Numbered from the stretch's first letter, positions 1 through 6,124 are shown. The stretch: DNA of 9,821 nucleotides from an uncultured Clostridia bacterium (GCA_937884975.1 CAKZZS010000019.1:1-9821), one strand, 5' to 3'. Notes: generated from the letters alone by a model not told the origin. A program made the numbers and translations.

Positions 1-2
1 CG

Positions 3-44
3 GCTGCGTTAGCAGCCAAGGGGATTTTTGAGAACTTCTGCTAA
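3..44 (+). CDS. possible C-terminal tail of a gene entering from the left edge
   Basis: Frame 3 of the plus strand is open from the window edge and reads AALAAKGIFENFC before a TAA at 42-44. The composition is protein-like, but thirteen residues cannot identify a family. A perfect GC-rich hairpin (GGCTGC, GTTA loop, GCAGCC at 2-17) lies in the same stretch and could make this look coding by chance. The remaining sequence to 163 holds no gene that I can support. Confidence 0.2.
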   Translation, partial: AALAAKGIFENFC

Positions 45-90
45 GCAGTACAAAGTTAAGTCCGAAGACTGTTCTTTTTAACAACAAAAA

Positions 91-116
91 CAATAACTAC
101 CAACTACAATAACTAC
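91..116. repeat. short direct repeat CAATAACTAC x2 in an A/C-rich spacer
   Basis: CAATAACTAC occurs at 91-100 and again at 107-116, within a low-complexity A/C-rich stretch at about 80-120. No gene, promoter or clear terminator could be assigned to this intergenic stretch. It may be simple low-complexity sequence next to the element boundary. Confidence 0.35.
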
Positions 117-163
117 AAACATGTTAATTGAAAGTTAATTATCAGTTATCTCCTGTTTAACTA

Positions 164-412
164 TTAAAGAAATTGTGTCATATAGATTGGTAAGAACTCA
201 ATATTTTCGTCTTTTTGATAATCCTTGGTGTAAATAATTATTTTTTTTGAAATCTTTGAAGAATATTTTACAGAAAAAGCATCTATTGAGGAATGACTTT
301 TATATCCAGAACTTTTAACTTCAATAGGGCACATTTTATTCCTGTCAGAAATTAGAAAATCAATCTCATAGTTGTGTTTAGAAGCTTCGTTGAGAAAAGT
401 ATGATAATATAA
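164..412 (-). pseudogene. C-terminal remnant of a DUF4143 AAA+ ATPase
   Basis: The minus strand reads LYYHTFLNEASKHNYEIDFL, then a stretch containing the motif CPIEVKSSGY, and ends near FLPIYMTQFL before a TAA at 166-164. This closely follows the C-terminal end of bacterial DUF4143 proteins: a restriction-endonuclease-like fold with D-F-L and E-V-K residues, as in the NYEIDFL and IEVKSS motifs. Those proteins are about 400 residues long and begin with an AAA+ ATPase domain. Here only 82 codons remain. An in-frame TAA lies immediately upstream at 415-413 and there is no start codon or RBS before the conserved core. It is therefore a truncated copy, plausibly the host gene cut by insertion of the neighbouring element, or a decayed relic. 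Confidence 0.85.
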
Positions 413-435
413 TTAAGAAGAATAAATTTATTACG

Positions 436-454
436 AAGGCTCCTGAAATGCCTT
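436..454 (-). terminator. weak hairpin after the last leftward gene
   Basis: AAGGC (436-440) pairs with GCCTT (450-454) across a 9-nt loop, overlapping the stop codon of the 67-aa gene. In the leftward transcript it is followed by an AU-rich stretch, not a clean U-run. A 12-bp palindrome AATAAATTTATT (421-432) lies just beyond. This is a possible end for the long leftward operon, but the stem is short. Confidence 0.3.
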
Positions 455-656
455 ATCCCAGTTTGTTTCTGATAACTTCCCTGCGCCATTCGTAAAGCTG
501 TGATCTACTCTTGAAATCCGGTATCGTTGCATAGATACCAAAGTCATAAAGTAAGTCACTTGTTTCTCGCAAGTCAAGTTTAGTCGGTGGTTTACTGCGT
601 TCCTTTTCGGGAAGTCTGTAATAGTGTTGTACCGTCATATTTGTTGTCGCTGCCAT
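453..656 (-). CDS. small protein of unknown function (67 aa)
   Basis: I do not recognise this protein. It is basic and begins MAATTNMTVQHYYRLPEKER. The ending YEWRREVIRNKLG suggests an amphipathic C-terminal helix rich in Arg and Lys, which would suit nucleic-acid binding, though that is only inference. The start is placed at ATG 656 because GGAG lies about 10 nt upstream. A longer reading from a TTG at 680 would put the ribosome binding site inside the coding region. There is no signal peptide or membrane segment. It is the last gene of the leftward series, about 40 nt after the zinc-ribbon gene, and abuts the DUF4143 remnant. Confidence 0.65.
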   Translation of the reverse strand: MAATTNMTVQHYYRLPEKERSKPPTKLDLRETSDLLYDFGIYATIPDFKSRSQLYEWRREVIRNKLG

Positions 657-696
657 TGATGTCACTCTCCTTCGGCTCAATAAAATTTCGATTCAA

Positions 697-1107
697 TCAT
701 TTATTATGATTAACATTCATAAAAAAATTATCCTCATCATCTTGCCCGATTACCGGCTTGGTTGTCCACCCAGCTTTATGACATTCAGGGCAAATAGCGT
801 AAAACCGTTTGTTTATAGGGTCTGTTATTCTACCTCTTATAAAGAACGATTCTCCACCCTGTTCGTCCAAATTTCTGCGCCAAATTGCTTCATCATAAAT
901 AGGCTCATCAAATGTAATTTCTTTTTTACATATACCACAACTTTCAGTTATCGGTTTTATTTCTTTAGGTTTTAGAACATATACACTATCCCCACATTGA
1001 GGACAAAAAACATAAAATTGGGAATGTCTTTCGCACCTTACATCTTCATCATCATAAGTAAAAACAGATCCGCAATATTTACACGATCTACCGATAATTT
1101 CAACCAT
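697..1107 (-). CDS. double zinc-ribbon protein (136 aa)
   Basis: From the ATG at 1107 the protein carries four CxxC knuckles at about residues 9/12, 35/38, 57/60 and 106/109. They are visible as CKYC, CPQC, CGIC and CPEC, giving two successive four-cysteine zinc ribbons (9-38 and 57-109). The second ribbon encloses a roughly 45-residue insertion. The C-terminus is acidic (residues GQDDEDNFF). Zinc ribbons of this kind bind nucleic acids or act as protein adaptors; the specific role is unknown. A GTG at 1119 in the same frame is an alternative start, but it overlaps the preceding 59-aa gene. The ATG follows that gene's stop by one base, which suggests translational coupling. The SD is weak (AAAGTGG-like). 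Confidence 0.75.
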   Translation of the reverse strand: MVEIIGRSCKYCGSVFTYDDEDVRCERHSQFYVFCPQCGDSVYVLKPKEIKPITESCGICKKEITFDEPIYDEAIWRRNLDEQGGESFFIRGRITDPINKRFYAICPECHKAGWTTKPVIGQDDEDNFFMNVNHNK

Positions 1108-1108
1108 T

Positions 1109-1288
1109 TTATTCACCACTTTCTAATATACTAATACCTCTTGTGAGATAAGCAAGAGCTATGTCAAGAGCGTCTATATCTTTTAACAATAAAGAGTCTG
1201 CTCCATAATCATTATTAGAGTTATCAAGAATTTTAATTTTCATATCACGCATTACTTTTATACGTTCGATTGCTTCATTTCGTGTCAT
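1109..1288 (-). CDS. small hypothetical protein (59 aa)
   Basis: A short reading frame starts MTRNEAIERIKVMRDMKIKI and ends YLTRGISILESGE. It has an ATG at 1288 preceded by a good AAAGGAG about 10 nt upstream, which lies inside the end of yopX. Its stop at 1109-1111 is one base before the ATG of the zinc-ribbon gene, so the three genes look translationally coupled. The protein is predicted to be helical throughout, with an acidic middle containing DNSNNDYGADS. I do not recognise a family, but short helical proteins of this form are common in phage early operons. The tight spacing and RBS are the main support. Confidence 0.65.
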   Translation of the reverse strand: MTRNEAIERIKVMRDMKIKILDNSNNDYGADSLLLKDIDALDIALAYLTRGISILESGE

Positions 1289-1290
1289 TG

Positions 1291-1689
1291 TTATTTTTCT
1301 CCTTTCAGCAGTTCAGGGTTATCATAAATATTTCCAATTACTTCAATTTGTTTGTCATTTAATGTATATGCGTGAGTGGCTGTTGACGAACCACCACCCC
1401 AACCACAATGAAACATACCATCGTGAAAAGTAACCGGAATTGGTTTCTTACCGTTATAAGTACGTTTAAGTACAATATCACCCTCAAAAATTTTATTTCC
1501 GTTCTTGTCGGTAACACCTGTGTATTGACAAAGAGTATCTGGATTAACAGTACAGCCAAAAGTTTCACCGTCATTTTCATTGAAGATAGCCCATTCAGAA
1601 GTATAAGCGTCAAAGACCGCATAACCATATATCCATTCAGGAAAAGCGTCTGTATCTATATCTTTAGCTCTGAAAAGTATTTCACGCAT
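1291..1689 (-). CDS. YopX family phage protein (132 aa)
   Basis: The sequence has the hallmarks of the YopX family, first known from the Bacillus phage SPbeta region. These are an N-terminal MREILFRAK, a W-x-Y-G-Y turn (EWIYGYAV), the core LCQYTGVTDKNGNKIFEGDI, and an ending of the type IEVIGNIYDNPELL. YopX proteins are small beta-rich proteins encoded by phages and integrative elements of Firmicutes; their function is unknown. The start is set at ATG 1689, six bases after GAGGTG. A GTG three codons upstream overlaps that ribosome binding site and is less likely. It is 33 nt downstream of the preceding gene and is followed within 2 nt by the 59-aa gene. Confidence 0.9.
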   Translation of the reverse strand: MREILFRAKDIDTDAFPEWIYGYAVFDAYTSEWAIFNENDGETFGCTVNPDTLCQYTGVTDKNGNKIFEGDIVLKRTYNGKKPIPVTFHDGMFHCGWGGGSSTATHAYTLNDKQIEVIGNIYDNPELLKGEK

Positions 1690-1722
1690 TATAATCACCT
1701 CAACATAAAACTCGTCTTTTAT

Positions 1723-2154
1723 TCAGTTAAATAATTCTTTTATCTCAGATTCAGTGTATATCTTATTTTCGCAGAACCAAGAATCCTCATCAAAATAACC
1801 TTCACAATTGGACATAGCCCATATAAGAATATTTATGATTTGCTGAACCTCTAATTTGCTTAACACTATAAACAGTTGTTTCTCGTCATAATCACATTTA
1901 GCGTTATCAGTAGAAGACCAATTAACAAAATGTTCGTCTGTCATAGGAATCTCAATAGAGAAAGGAGTATCTGCTCCACAATGATAGATAGCATTATCCC
2001 AAGTAGGTTCTAATAACACTTCACCATTCCAATCATTTTTGCCATATCTTCCACTCAAAATATGAAAGCTTCCGTCAGTAATTTCAGGCGAATACCTTAA
2101 AAATACCGTTCCATTAGGGCATTTACTTAATTCTTCGCGTGTTAATATTCTCAT
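1723..2154 (-). CDS. phage hypothetical protein (143 aa)
   Basis: It opens MRILTREELSKCPNGTVFLRY, a start I associate with small phage proteins of the 'REEL..LP.GTVF' type (recognition from memory). There is no known activity. A W-rich middle (KNDWNGEVLLEPTWDNAIYH) is followed by an acidic, helical C-terminus ending ESEIKELFN. The ATG overlaps the stop of the preceding gene in an ATGA arrangement, so translation is coupled. The ribosome binding site is the G-rich tract that forms the end of that upstream gene. No membrane segment or catalytic motif is evident. Confidence 0.75.
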   Translation of the reverse strand: MRILTREELSKCPNGTVFLRYSPEITDGSFHILSGRYGKNDWNGEVLLEPTWDNAIYHCGADTPFSIEIPMTDEHFVNWSSTDNAKCDYDEKQLFIVLSKLEVQQIINILIWAMSNCEGYFDEDSWFCENKIYTESEIKELFN

Positions 2155-2663
2155 ATTTTACTCCCCCCCCTATAATTCACAATCTCATAAATATGCTCAT
2201 CGTGATAATGTCCGTTATTGTCCAACACAACGTCATGTAAAACGACCTTATGACCACCAAACTTCTCACAAAAATGATCGTATGTACGCTGTACAGGATT
2301 ACCCCCGATCATTCTCCATTCAAGTCTTCTATGTTTTTTAACGAGTAGCCTTAACATACAATATACATCTTTTCCTATAGTCGTATTTCTTTCATCAAAA
2401 GAATATAAACCAAAACTCTGTACTGTATCAGTCGAAGTCCATATACGATAGGTTAAGAAGCCTGCAATATATTCATGCGCAGGTCTATTCATCAAAGATA
2501 TTTCATCTACTATCGCGTACTGAAATAAATCGTCCTCTGCCTTGATTTCAGGAATACTGTTTGCGTATTGATAACCATTATAGTAAAAGAAATTATCCGT
2601 ATAAAGCTGCTCCGCAAAGAGCTTTGTAAGTTCGTCTTTATAGAGTATTGCGGGTTTCAACAT
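2151..2663 (-). CDS. GNAT-fold-like phage protein (170 aa)
   Basis: The middle and C-terminal half resemble a GNAT acetyltransferase fold: a beta strand EYIAGFLTYRI (64-74), then the FGLYSFDERN strand-turn, then the region CMLRLLVKKHRRLEWRMIGG (102-121), where GNAT proteins carry their acetyl-CoA loop. A closing module with YDHFCEKFGG (128-137) resembles the 'Y..F.EKFGG' end of GNATs. The classic Q/R-x-x-G-x-G/A motif is replaced by VKKHRRLEW, so acetyl-CoA binding is doubtful. The reading frame starts inside the ParB-like gene (7-nt overlap) and ends in an ATGA overlap with the next gene. It may be an enzyme or a GNAT-fold derivative. Confidence 0.6.
   Translation of the reverse strand: MLKPAILYKDELTKLFAEQLYTDNFFYYNGYQYANSIPEIKAEDDLFQYAIVDEISLMNRPAHEYIAGFLTYRIWTSTDTVQSFGLYSFDERNTTIGKDVYCMLRLLVKKHRRLEWRMIGGNPVQRTYDHFCEKFGGHKVVLHDVVLDNNGHYHDEHIYEIVNYRGGSKI
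2163..2170 (-). repeat. G8 homopolymer at a coupled gene junction
   Basis: Eight consecutive C on the plus strand read as eight G on the coding strand. They encode the final Gly-Gly of the GNAT-like protein (NYRGGSKI). The same bases, GGGGGAG, sit a few nucleotides before the ATG of the following gene and serve as its ribosome binding site. A length change would alter only the last residues of the upstream protein but would also change the SD length and the stop/start coupling. Confidence 0.8.
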
Positions 2664-3220
2664 TTACTTTCACCTCTTTTTACAGATTTAGGTGGTAACT
2701 TTCCATCATTCTTGCTTACCTTCCAACCACTATGATTAACAGGAACACTTGTTATCCCCAGCTCCTTAGCTGCCACAAGCCTTGAATATCCGTCAATCAC
2801 AAATCCGTCTCGGCTCAAGGTAATCGGCTTAAATTCTCCGATCTCGGCATTTTCCTTAGCTTTTTCTACCTTTTCTGCCGAAATGCGAGACCTTTTGAAA
2901 CCGTTCGGGATTTTAATGTTCTTAACTTTCTTGTTTGTCTCACCATATTTTCCGAGGAAGTCAAGTCTACTGTCCTTAACGACAAGGCAATAACCTATTC
3001 CTTCATCACTCGCTCGACATTCCTGATAGGCTCTCCAACCTGTCACGAGTCCATAAGTTCCGTTATGTAGGTCTCGCACTATCATAGTCATTTTATCCGC
3101 TGGAATACCTTTGACCGTATAATTGCCCTTTTTATGAACGTTCTCGGTGAGTTTAATTTTCCGCAAAGGTATCATTATTCGCTCTGAGTAATGCTGATTA
3201 ATATAATCTGAAACTGCCAT
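2657..3220 (-). CDS. ParB-like (Spo0J/sulfiredoxin-fold) protein, tandem modules (187 aa)
   Basis: The C-terminal module (about 108-163) is ParB-N-like. A helix EKVEKAKENAEIGEF is followed by PITLSRDGFVIDGYSRLVAA (132-151) and LGITSVPV, matching the box-II style G-[YF]-x-R-[LR]-x-A-A. The N-terminal part (about 17-66) looks like a second, degenerate copy: IPLRKIKL, then YGLVTGWRAYQ. ParB-N domains are CTP-binding or nuclease-like folds; in phages, stand-alone versions often have unknown roles in DNA handling. The typical ParB HTH domain is absent. The start at ATG 3220 has AAGGAGG 9 nt upstream. The gene begins 4 nt after coaD and overlaps the GNAT-like gene by 7 nt. Confidence 0.8.
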   Translation of the reverse strand: MAVSDYINQHYSERIMIPLRKIKLTENVHKKGNYTVKGIPADKMTMIVRDLHNGTYGLVTGWRAYQECRASDEGIGYCLVVKDSRLDFLGKYGETNKKVKNIKIPNGFKRSRISAEKVEKAKENAEIGEFKPITLSRDGFVIDGYSRLVAAKELGITSVPVNHSGWKVSKNDGKLPPKSVKRGESKC

Positions 3221-3224
3221 AGTT

Positions 3225-3725
3225 TTAATCCTCCTTGTTATTTGACAATCGTTTTTCTACAAAATTTCTTATACATTCAGGAACATAGCTTCTTATATCT
3301 CCACCGAACTGAGCGATCTGTTTTACTATGCTCGATGAAAGATATGTTGTGTCACTATCAGCACATAAAAACATTGTTTCAGCCTTTGAACAAAGATTCT
3401 TATTTATATGTGCCATCTGAAATTCCGCTTCAAAATCAGTAACCGCTCTGAGTCCTTTAATTATTACGTCACATTCATGAGTTTTAAAGAAATCTATAAT
3501 AAGTCCATTATGAGAGAATACCTTTACATTCCAAAATTCTTCTTCCTCGCATACGTCTTTAATCATTTTAACTCTTTCTTCTACGGTAAAAGTTGGATGT
3601 TTATTAGGATTAACTGATACAAGGACATAAACTTCATCAAATATTTTCGCTGCTTTTCTTATTATTTCAAGATGTCCATTTGTAATCGGATCAAAACTTC
3701 CCGGATAAACTGCATACGGATTCAT
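3225..3725 (-). CDS. coaD: phosphopantetheine adenylyltransferase (166 aa)
   Basis: A complete CoaD, which transfers AMP from ATP to 4'-phosphopantetheine to make dephospho-CoA, the penultimate step of coenzyme A synthesis. The nucleotidyltransferase signature is intact: PGSFDPITNGH (8-18, with the T-x-G-H motif), NPNKHPTF with Lys42, KGLRAVTDFEAEFQMA (90-105), and the SSS motif in YLSSSIVKQIAQFGGDI (128-144). Its length is normal for the family. Compared with the E. coli enzyme as I remember it, the first Arg of the RGLR motif is Lys90, a conservative change. The start has AAGGAGG at 5 nt spacing. The unusual point is its place inside a phage-like operon, directly between the metallophosphoesterase (10-nt gap) and the ParB-like gene (4-nt gap). 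Confidence 0.93.
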   Translation of the reverse strand: MNPYAVYPGSFDPITNGHLEIIRKAAKIFDEVYVLVSVNPNKHPTFTVEERVKMIKDVCEEEEFWNVKVFSHNGLIIDFFKTHECDVIIKGLRAVTDFEAEFQMAHINKNLCSKAETMFLCADSDTTYLSSSIVKQIAQFGGDIRSYVPECIRNFVEKRLSNNKED

Positions 3726-3735
3726 ATAAGCCTCC

Positions 3736-4299
3736 TTATGATTTAACTAAACCACGCATTTTTCGCGCTCCTGCTATAATTTCGTCAAGCGTTCGCGGTG
3801 TATAATCCATATACGGCATCATACAGCCTACATTGTAGCCTTTCCACTCTGTCAGGTATAACGCTTCGATTTGTTTTCTCCAATTCTCTGTCATGTTATG
3901 ATCCCAAGCTGCATGAACGTGACCATATAAATGATACCAATTAGGATTTACCATGTTCTTATAGAACATTATTGGGTAATGACACAAAACTACATACCTG
4001 CCTTCGTCTTCAACTATAGCATAGTTACTATAAATATCAGCGCCGTCGTCATGGTTGCCAGCAATAATGCGAATGTGATACCCATTAAGTTTATGTGTTA
4101 ATTCTATTTGTTTTGTAAAATCAAAGTTCCAAAATACATCTCCAAGAATATAAACAGTGTCCTCTGATCCGACAACAGAATTCCAATTCTTGATTATTGT
4201 TTCCTCCATATCTTTAACGTCAAAGAAAGGACGATTATCAAAAGCAATTATATCTTTATGCCCGAAATGTGTATCTGCAATGTAAAAGATTTTACTCAT
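3736..4299 (-). CDS. calcineurin-like metallophosphoesterase (187 aa)
   Basis: The five metal-binding blocks of the family appear in order: DTHFGH (9-14), GDVFW (53-57), GNHD (81-84), CHYPI (106-110) and GHVH (126-129). The opening MSKIFYIADTHFGH and the compact length are typical of phage and bacterial short phosphoesterases that hydrolyse phosphomonoester or diester bonds. All expected Asp, Asn and His ligands (D9, H11, D54, N82, H107, H127, H129) are present, so it is probably active; the substrate is unknown. The start has AAGGAG at 8 nt. It is 22 nt after the HD gene and its stop overlaps the coaD ribosome binding region. The context suggests a substrate in the nucleotide or coenzyme class, which is inference. 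Confidence 0.92.
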   Translation of the reverse strand: MSKIFYIADTHFGHKDIIAFDNRPFFDVKDMEETIIKNWNSVVGSEDTVYILGDVFWNFDFTKQIELTHKLNGYHIRIIAGNHDDGADIYSNYAIVEDEGRYVVLCHYPIMFYKNMVNPNWYHLYGHVHAAWDHNMTENWRKQIEALYLTEWKGYNVGCMMPYMDYTPRTLDEIIAGARKMRGLVKS

Positions 4300-4321
4300 A
4301 ATGTTTTCTCCTTGTTATGCA

Positions 4322-4879
4322 TCAAGTTCCACAAACGTGTGTAGCTATCATATCTGCGTGATGCGTCCACAACACATTAGGATATTTACTTACCGCTCTC
4401 GTATAATAATTCCACTCGTCCTTTTCTACAAAAGCTCCCATGTGATAACGTATGCAGTACATTTCTTCCTCTGTAAGTTGCAATAGAGTAGAAGCTACCA
4501 TTACAGACTTATCTCCGTGTCCTGTCAGGAGAGTGTCGTTCCGATATTCATACGGATATTCCGAACCTTCTGCTGTTTCTTTATACTGCCCTACCTTGCA
4601 AAGATCGTGAAGCATACCTATGATATAAGGACTTTCCTCACGGCTCCATTGTAACTGGTTATCCTTCGTAAGCTGTACAAGAGTATTCATTACTATTAGA
4701 GAATGGTCAAATAATCCGCCCTCGTAGTTCCCGTGGTACTTTGTACTTGCCGGTGCGGTAAAAAATCCGTTCCATACAAGCCAATTCTTACTATCCTCAG
4801 AAAGAATGGTGTTAAGTGGTGTAGCTTCAAATTGCTTAATTCTTTCGATATAAAGTTCTTTCTTTTCTTTTACGGTCAT
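4322..4879 (-). CDS. HD-domain phosphohydrolase (185 aa)
   Basis: The metal-binding HD superfamily pattern is present: H59 (GGLFDHSL), H91-D92 (GMLHDLCKVGQY), H121 (GHGDKSV), H146 (IRYHMGAF) and D176 (HHADMIAT). HD proteins of this size act on nucleotides or cyclic nucleotides; phage versions often resemble nucleotidases or small-molecule phosphohydrolases. The substrate here is not predictable. The start is placed at ATG 4879, with GAGGAGG 9 nt upstream. Reading from a TTG at 4897 would put that SD inside the coding region. The gene begins 14 nt after the recombinase stop and is followed by the metallophosphoesterase and coaD. Confidence 0.88.
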   Translation of the reverse strand: MTVKEKKELYIERIKQFEATPLNTILSEDSKNWLVWNGFFTAPASTKYHGNYEGGLFDHSLIVMNTLVQLTKDNQLQWSREESPYIIGMLHDLCKVGQYKETAEGSEYPYEYRNDTLLTGHGDKSVMVASTLLQLTEEEMYCIRYHMGAFVEKDEWNYYTRAVSKYPNVLWTHHADMIATHVCGT

Positions 4880-4893
4880 AGTGTTAGTCCTCC

Positions 4894-6042
4894 TCAAAAA
4901 CTAATCTGTTCAAACTTAGGCTTGAAATTTTCCAATACGTCCAGTCCGAGATTGAGATTTGTACATATAATCTCAAACGCTTCCTCGGTATGGCTGTCAT
5001 ACCTCTGCGTAATCTTACTGTCCGAGTGCATAAATTTCTTCTGCAACAAAACAAGAACGTCAGGATCTATCGTAAGTATTCCTCTGTCCTTTAGCTCTAC
5101 ACCTCTTGTGTAGAAGAATTTTCCAAAAGTCTTACGGAAAGAGTGAGTATTATATTTTCCGTCACAATTAGGCTTATTGCCCTTCTTACAATTTTTTCCA
5201 AAGATACCCAGTTCTGCAAGTCCGTCCTTAATTATGTCCTCGGCTGCGGTATGAGACATCTTTTTCTGTATCTGCTTACCATCTGATACAGGGTTAGAAT
5301 ACTTTTTAAGATTATCCTTTGCAAGTCTTACACTATTTTTGTATGAAGCCTCGAAACCGTCCAGATATTTCAACTGCTCCACTAATTTTTCTTGATTGAT
5401 TATTCCTGCATAATAAAGGTCATAGACTTTCTGTTTCTTGCTCTCGACCTCGGCAAGCTGTTTCTCTGCACGTTCTATCTCTACACCAAATATTTCTTTG
5501 GCTTCAACTTCAACGAGATCGACCATAGGCTTATTCCGACTGTTACTTGTAAAGATATAATCATCTCTTGTCTTATCGGGATTTTCCGCAAGAAGTCTCT
5601 GTATTATCCAACGTGTAGCTTCATTATTATAGTACACGTTCTTTTTATTTGTTTTATCCTCGCCGGAAGGCAAGCTAAAAGACTTTCTTAACCGCCCGTT
5701 TTCATCAAAGATATGGCAATATCTTACGCTCACGGTATCTCCGAATCTCGTTCCCCAGTTTCCTGCAAGTATCAACAGAGCTGCGTTTCTTGTGTTACCC
5801 TCGGATAAGAATTTTTCCAACAGAGCGTTGTACATCTCCATTGTGAAAGCGTCCATACCGCTGCCCTCGTCCTGCTTACGAGAAAGAGTGTTGTAATAAT
5901 TCCGTTCGTCCTCGGTTTGGATAGCGAACTTTGATACGGTCAGCGGATCGTGCTTCGGCTTGTCCGTAAAGAAGAATGGTATAGCTCTTGAAAGATTTGC
6001 ATTTGCTATCTGTATGGTTTCCTGTGGTATTGCATTAGTCAT
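4894..6042 (-). CDS. divergent tyrosine recombinase with a catalytic-domain insertion (382 aa)
   Basis: The catalytic residues of tyrosine recombinases can be placed: Arg99 in GNWGTRFGD, a candidate beta-hairpin Lys among K130-K134 (GEDKTNKK), H300-x-x-R303 in NTHSFRKTF, H339 in FMHSDS, and the nucleophile Tyr348 in ITQRYDSH. The segment from about 175 to 262 is an insertion between the DYIFTS strand (161-166) and the HxxR helix, where the usual gap is far shorter. It is charged and heptad-like (AEKQLAEVESKKQKVYDLYY). A Cys pair (C285, C293) follows. The N-terminus is short, with no obvious arm-binding domain. It may be the element integrase or an accessory recombinase. AAAGGAG precedes the ATG. 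Confidence 0.85.
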   Translation of the reverse strand: MTNAIPQETIQIANANLSRAIPFFFTDKPKHDPLTVSKFAIQTEDERNYYNTLSRKQDEGSGMDAFTMEMYNALLEKFLSEGNTRNAALLILAGNWGTRFGDTVSVRYCHIFDENGRLRKSFSLPSGEDKTNKKNVYYNNEATRWIIQRLLAENPDKTRDDYIFTSNSRNKPMVDLVEVEAKEIFGVEIERAEKQLAEVESKKQKVYDLYYAGIINQEKLVEQLKYLDGFEASYKNSVRLAKDNLKKYSNPVSDGKQIQKKMSHTAAEDIIKDGLAELGIFGKNCKKGNKPNCDGKYNTHSFRKTFGKFFYTRGVELKDRGILTIDPDVLVLLQKKFMHSDSKITQRYDSHTEEAFEIICTNLNLGLDVLENFKPKFEQISF

Positions 6043-6059
6043 TCTGTTTCACTCCTTTG

Positions 6060-6078
6060 AGGTCACAATTTGTGACCT
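6060..6078. promoter_or_regulatory. 19-bp perfect palindrome in the recombinase leader
   Basis: AGGTCACAATTTGTGACCT has 9-bp perfect arms around a single central T. It lies 18-36 nt before the recombinase ATG, just upstream of the ribosome binding site. It looks like a repressor operator or a leader hairpin that could hide the SD. A weak promoter may lie upstream (TAAAAT on the minus strand at 6106-6101), which would put the palindrome just downstream of transcription start. The regulator is unknown. Confidence 0.65.
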
Positions 6079-6124
6079 TGATTTTCCGATTAAAAGTCTT
6101 ATTTTATTGAGTATTTAGGGTTCA

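Noticed and set aside
2..17. GC-rich hairpin at the left edge as a terminator
   Set aside because: The 6-bp stem is followed by AAGGGGATTTTT, not an immediate U-run, and the context is cut by the window edge, so it could equally be coding sequence.
1359..1628. Second minus-strand frame inside yopX
   Set aside because: It is out of frame with the clear YopX match and has no ribosome binding site.
3225..3725. Reading the CoaD-like gene as a glycerol-3-phosphate or NMN nucleotidyltransferase
   Set aside because: The combined motifs (PGSFDPITNGH, GLRAVTDFE, YLSSSIVKQ, FGGDI) and the length fit CoaD specifically and not NadD, NadM/NadR or TagD.
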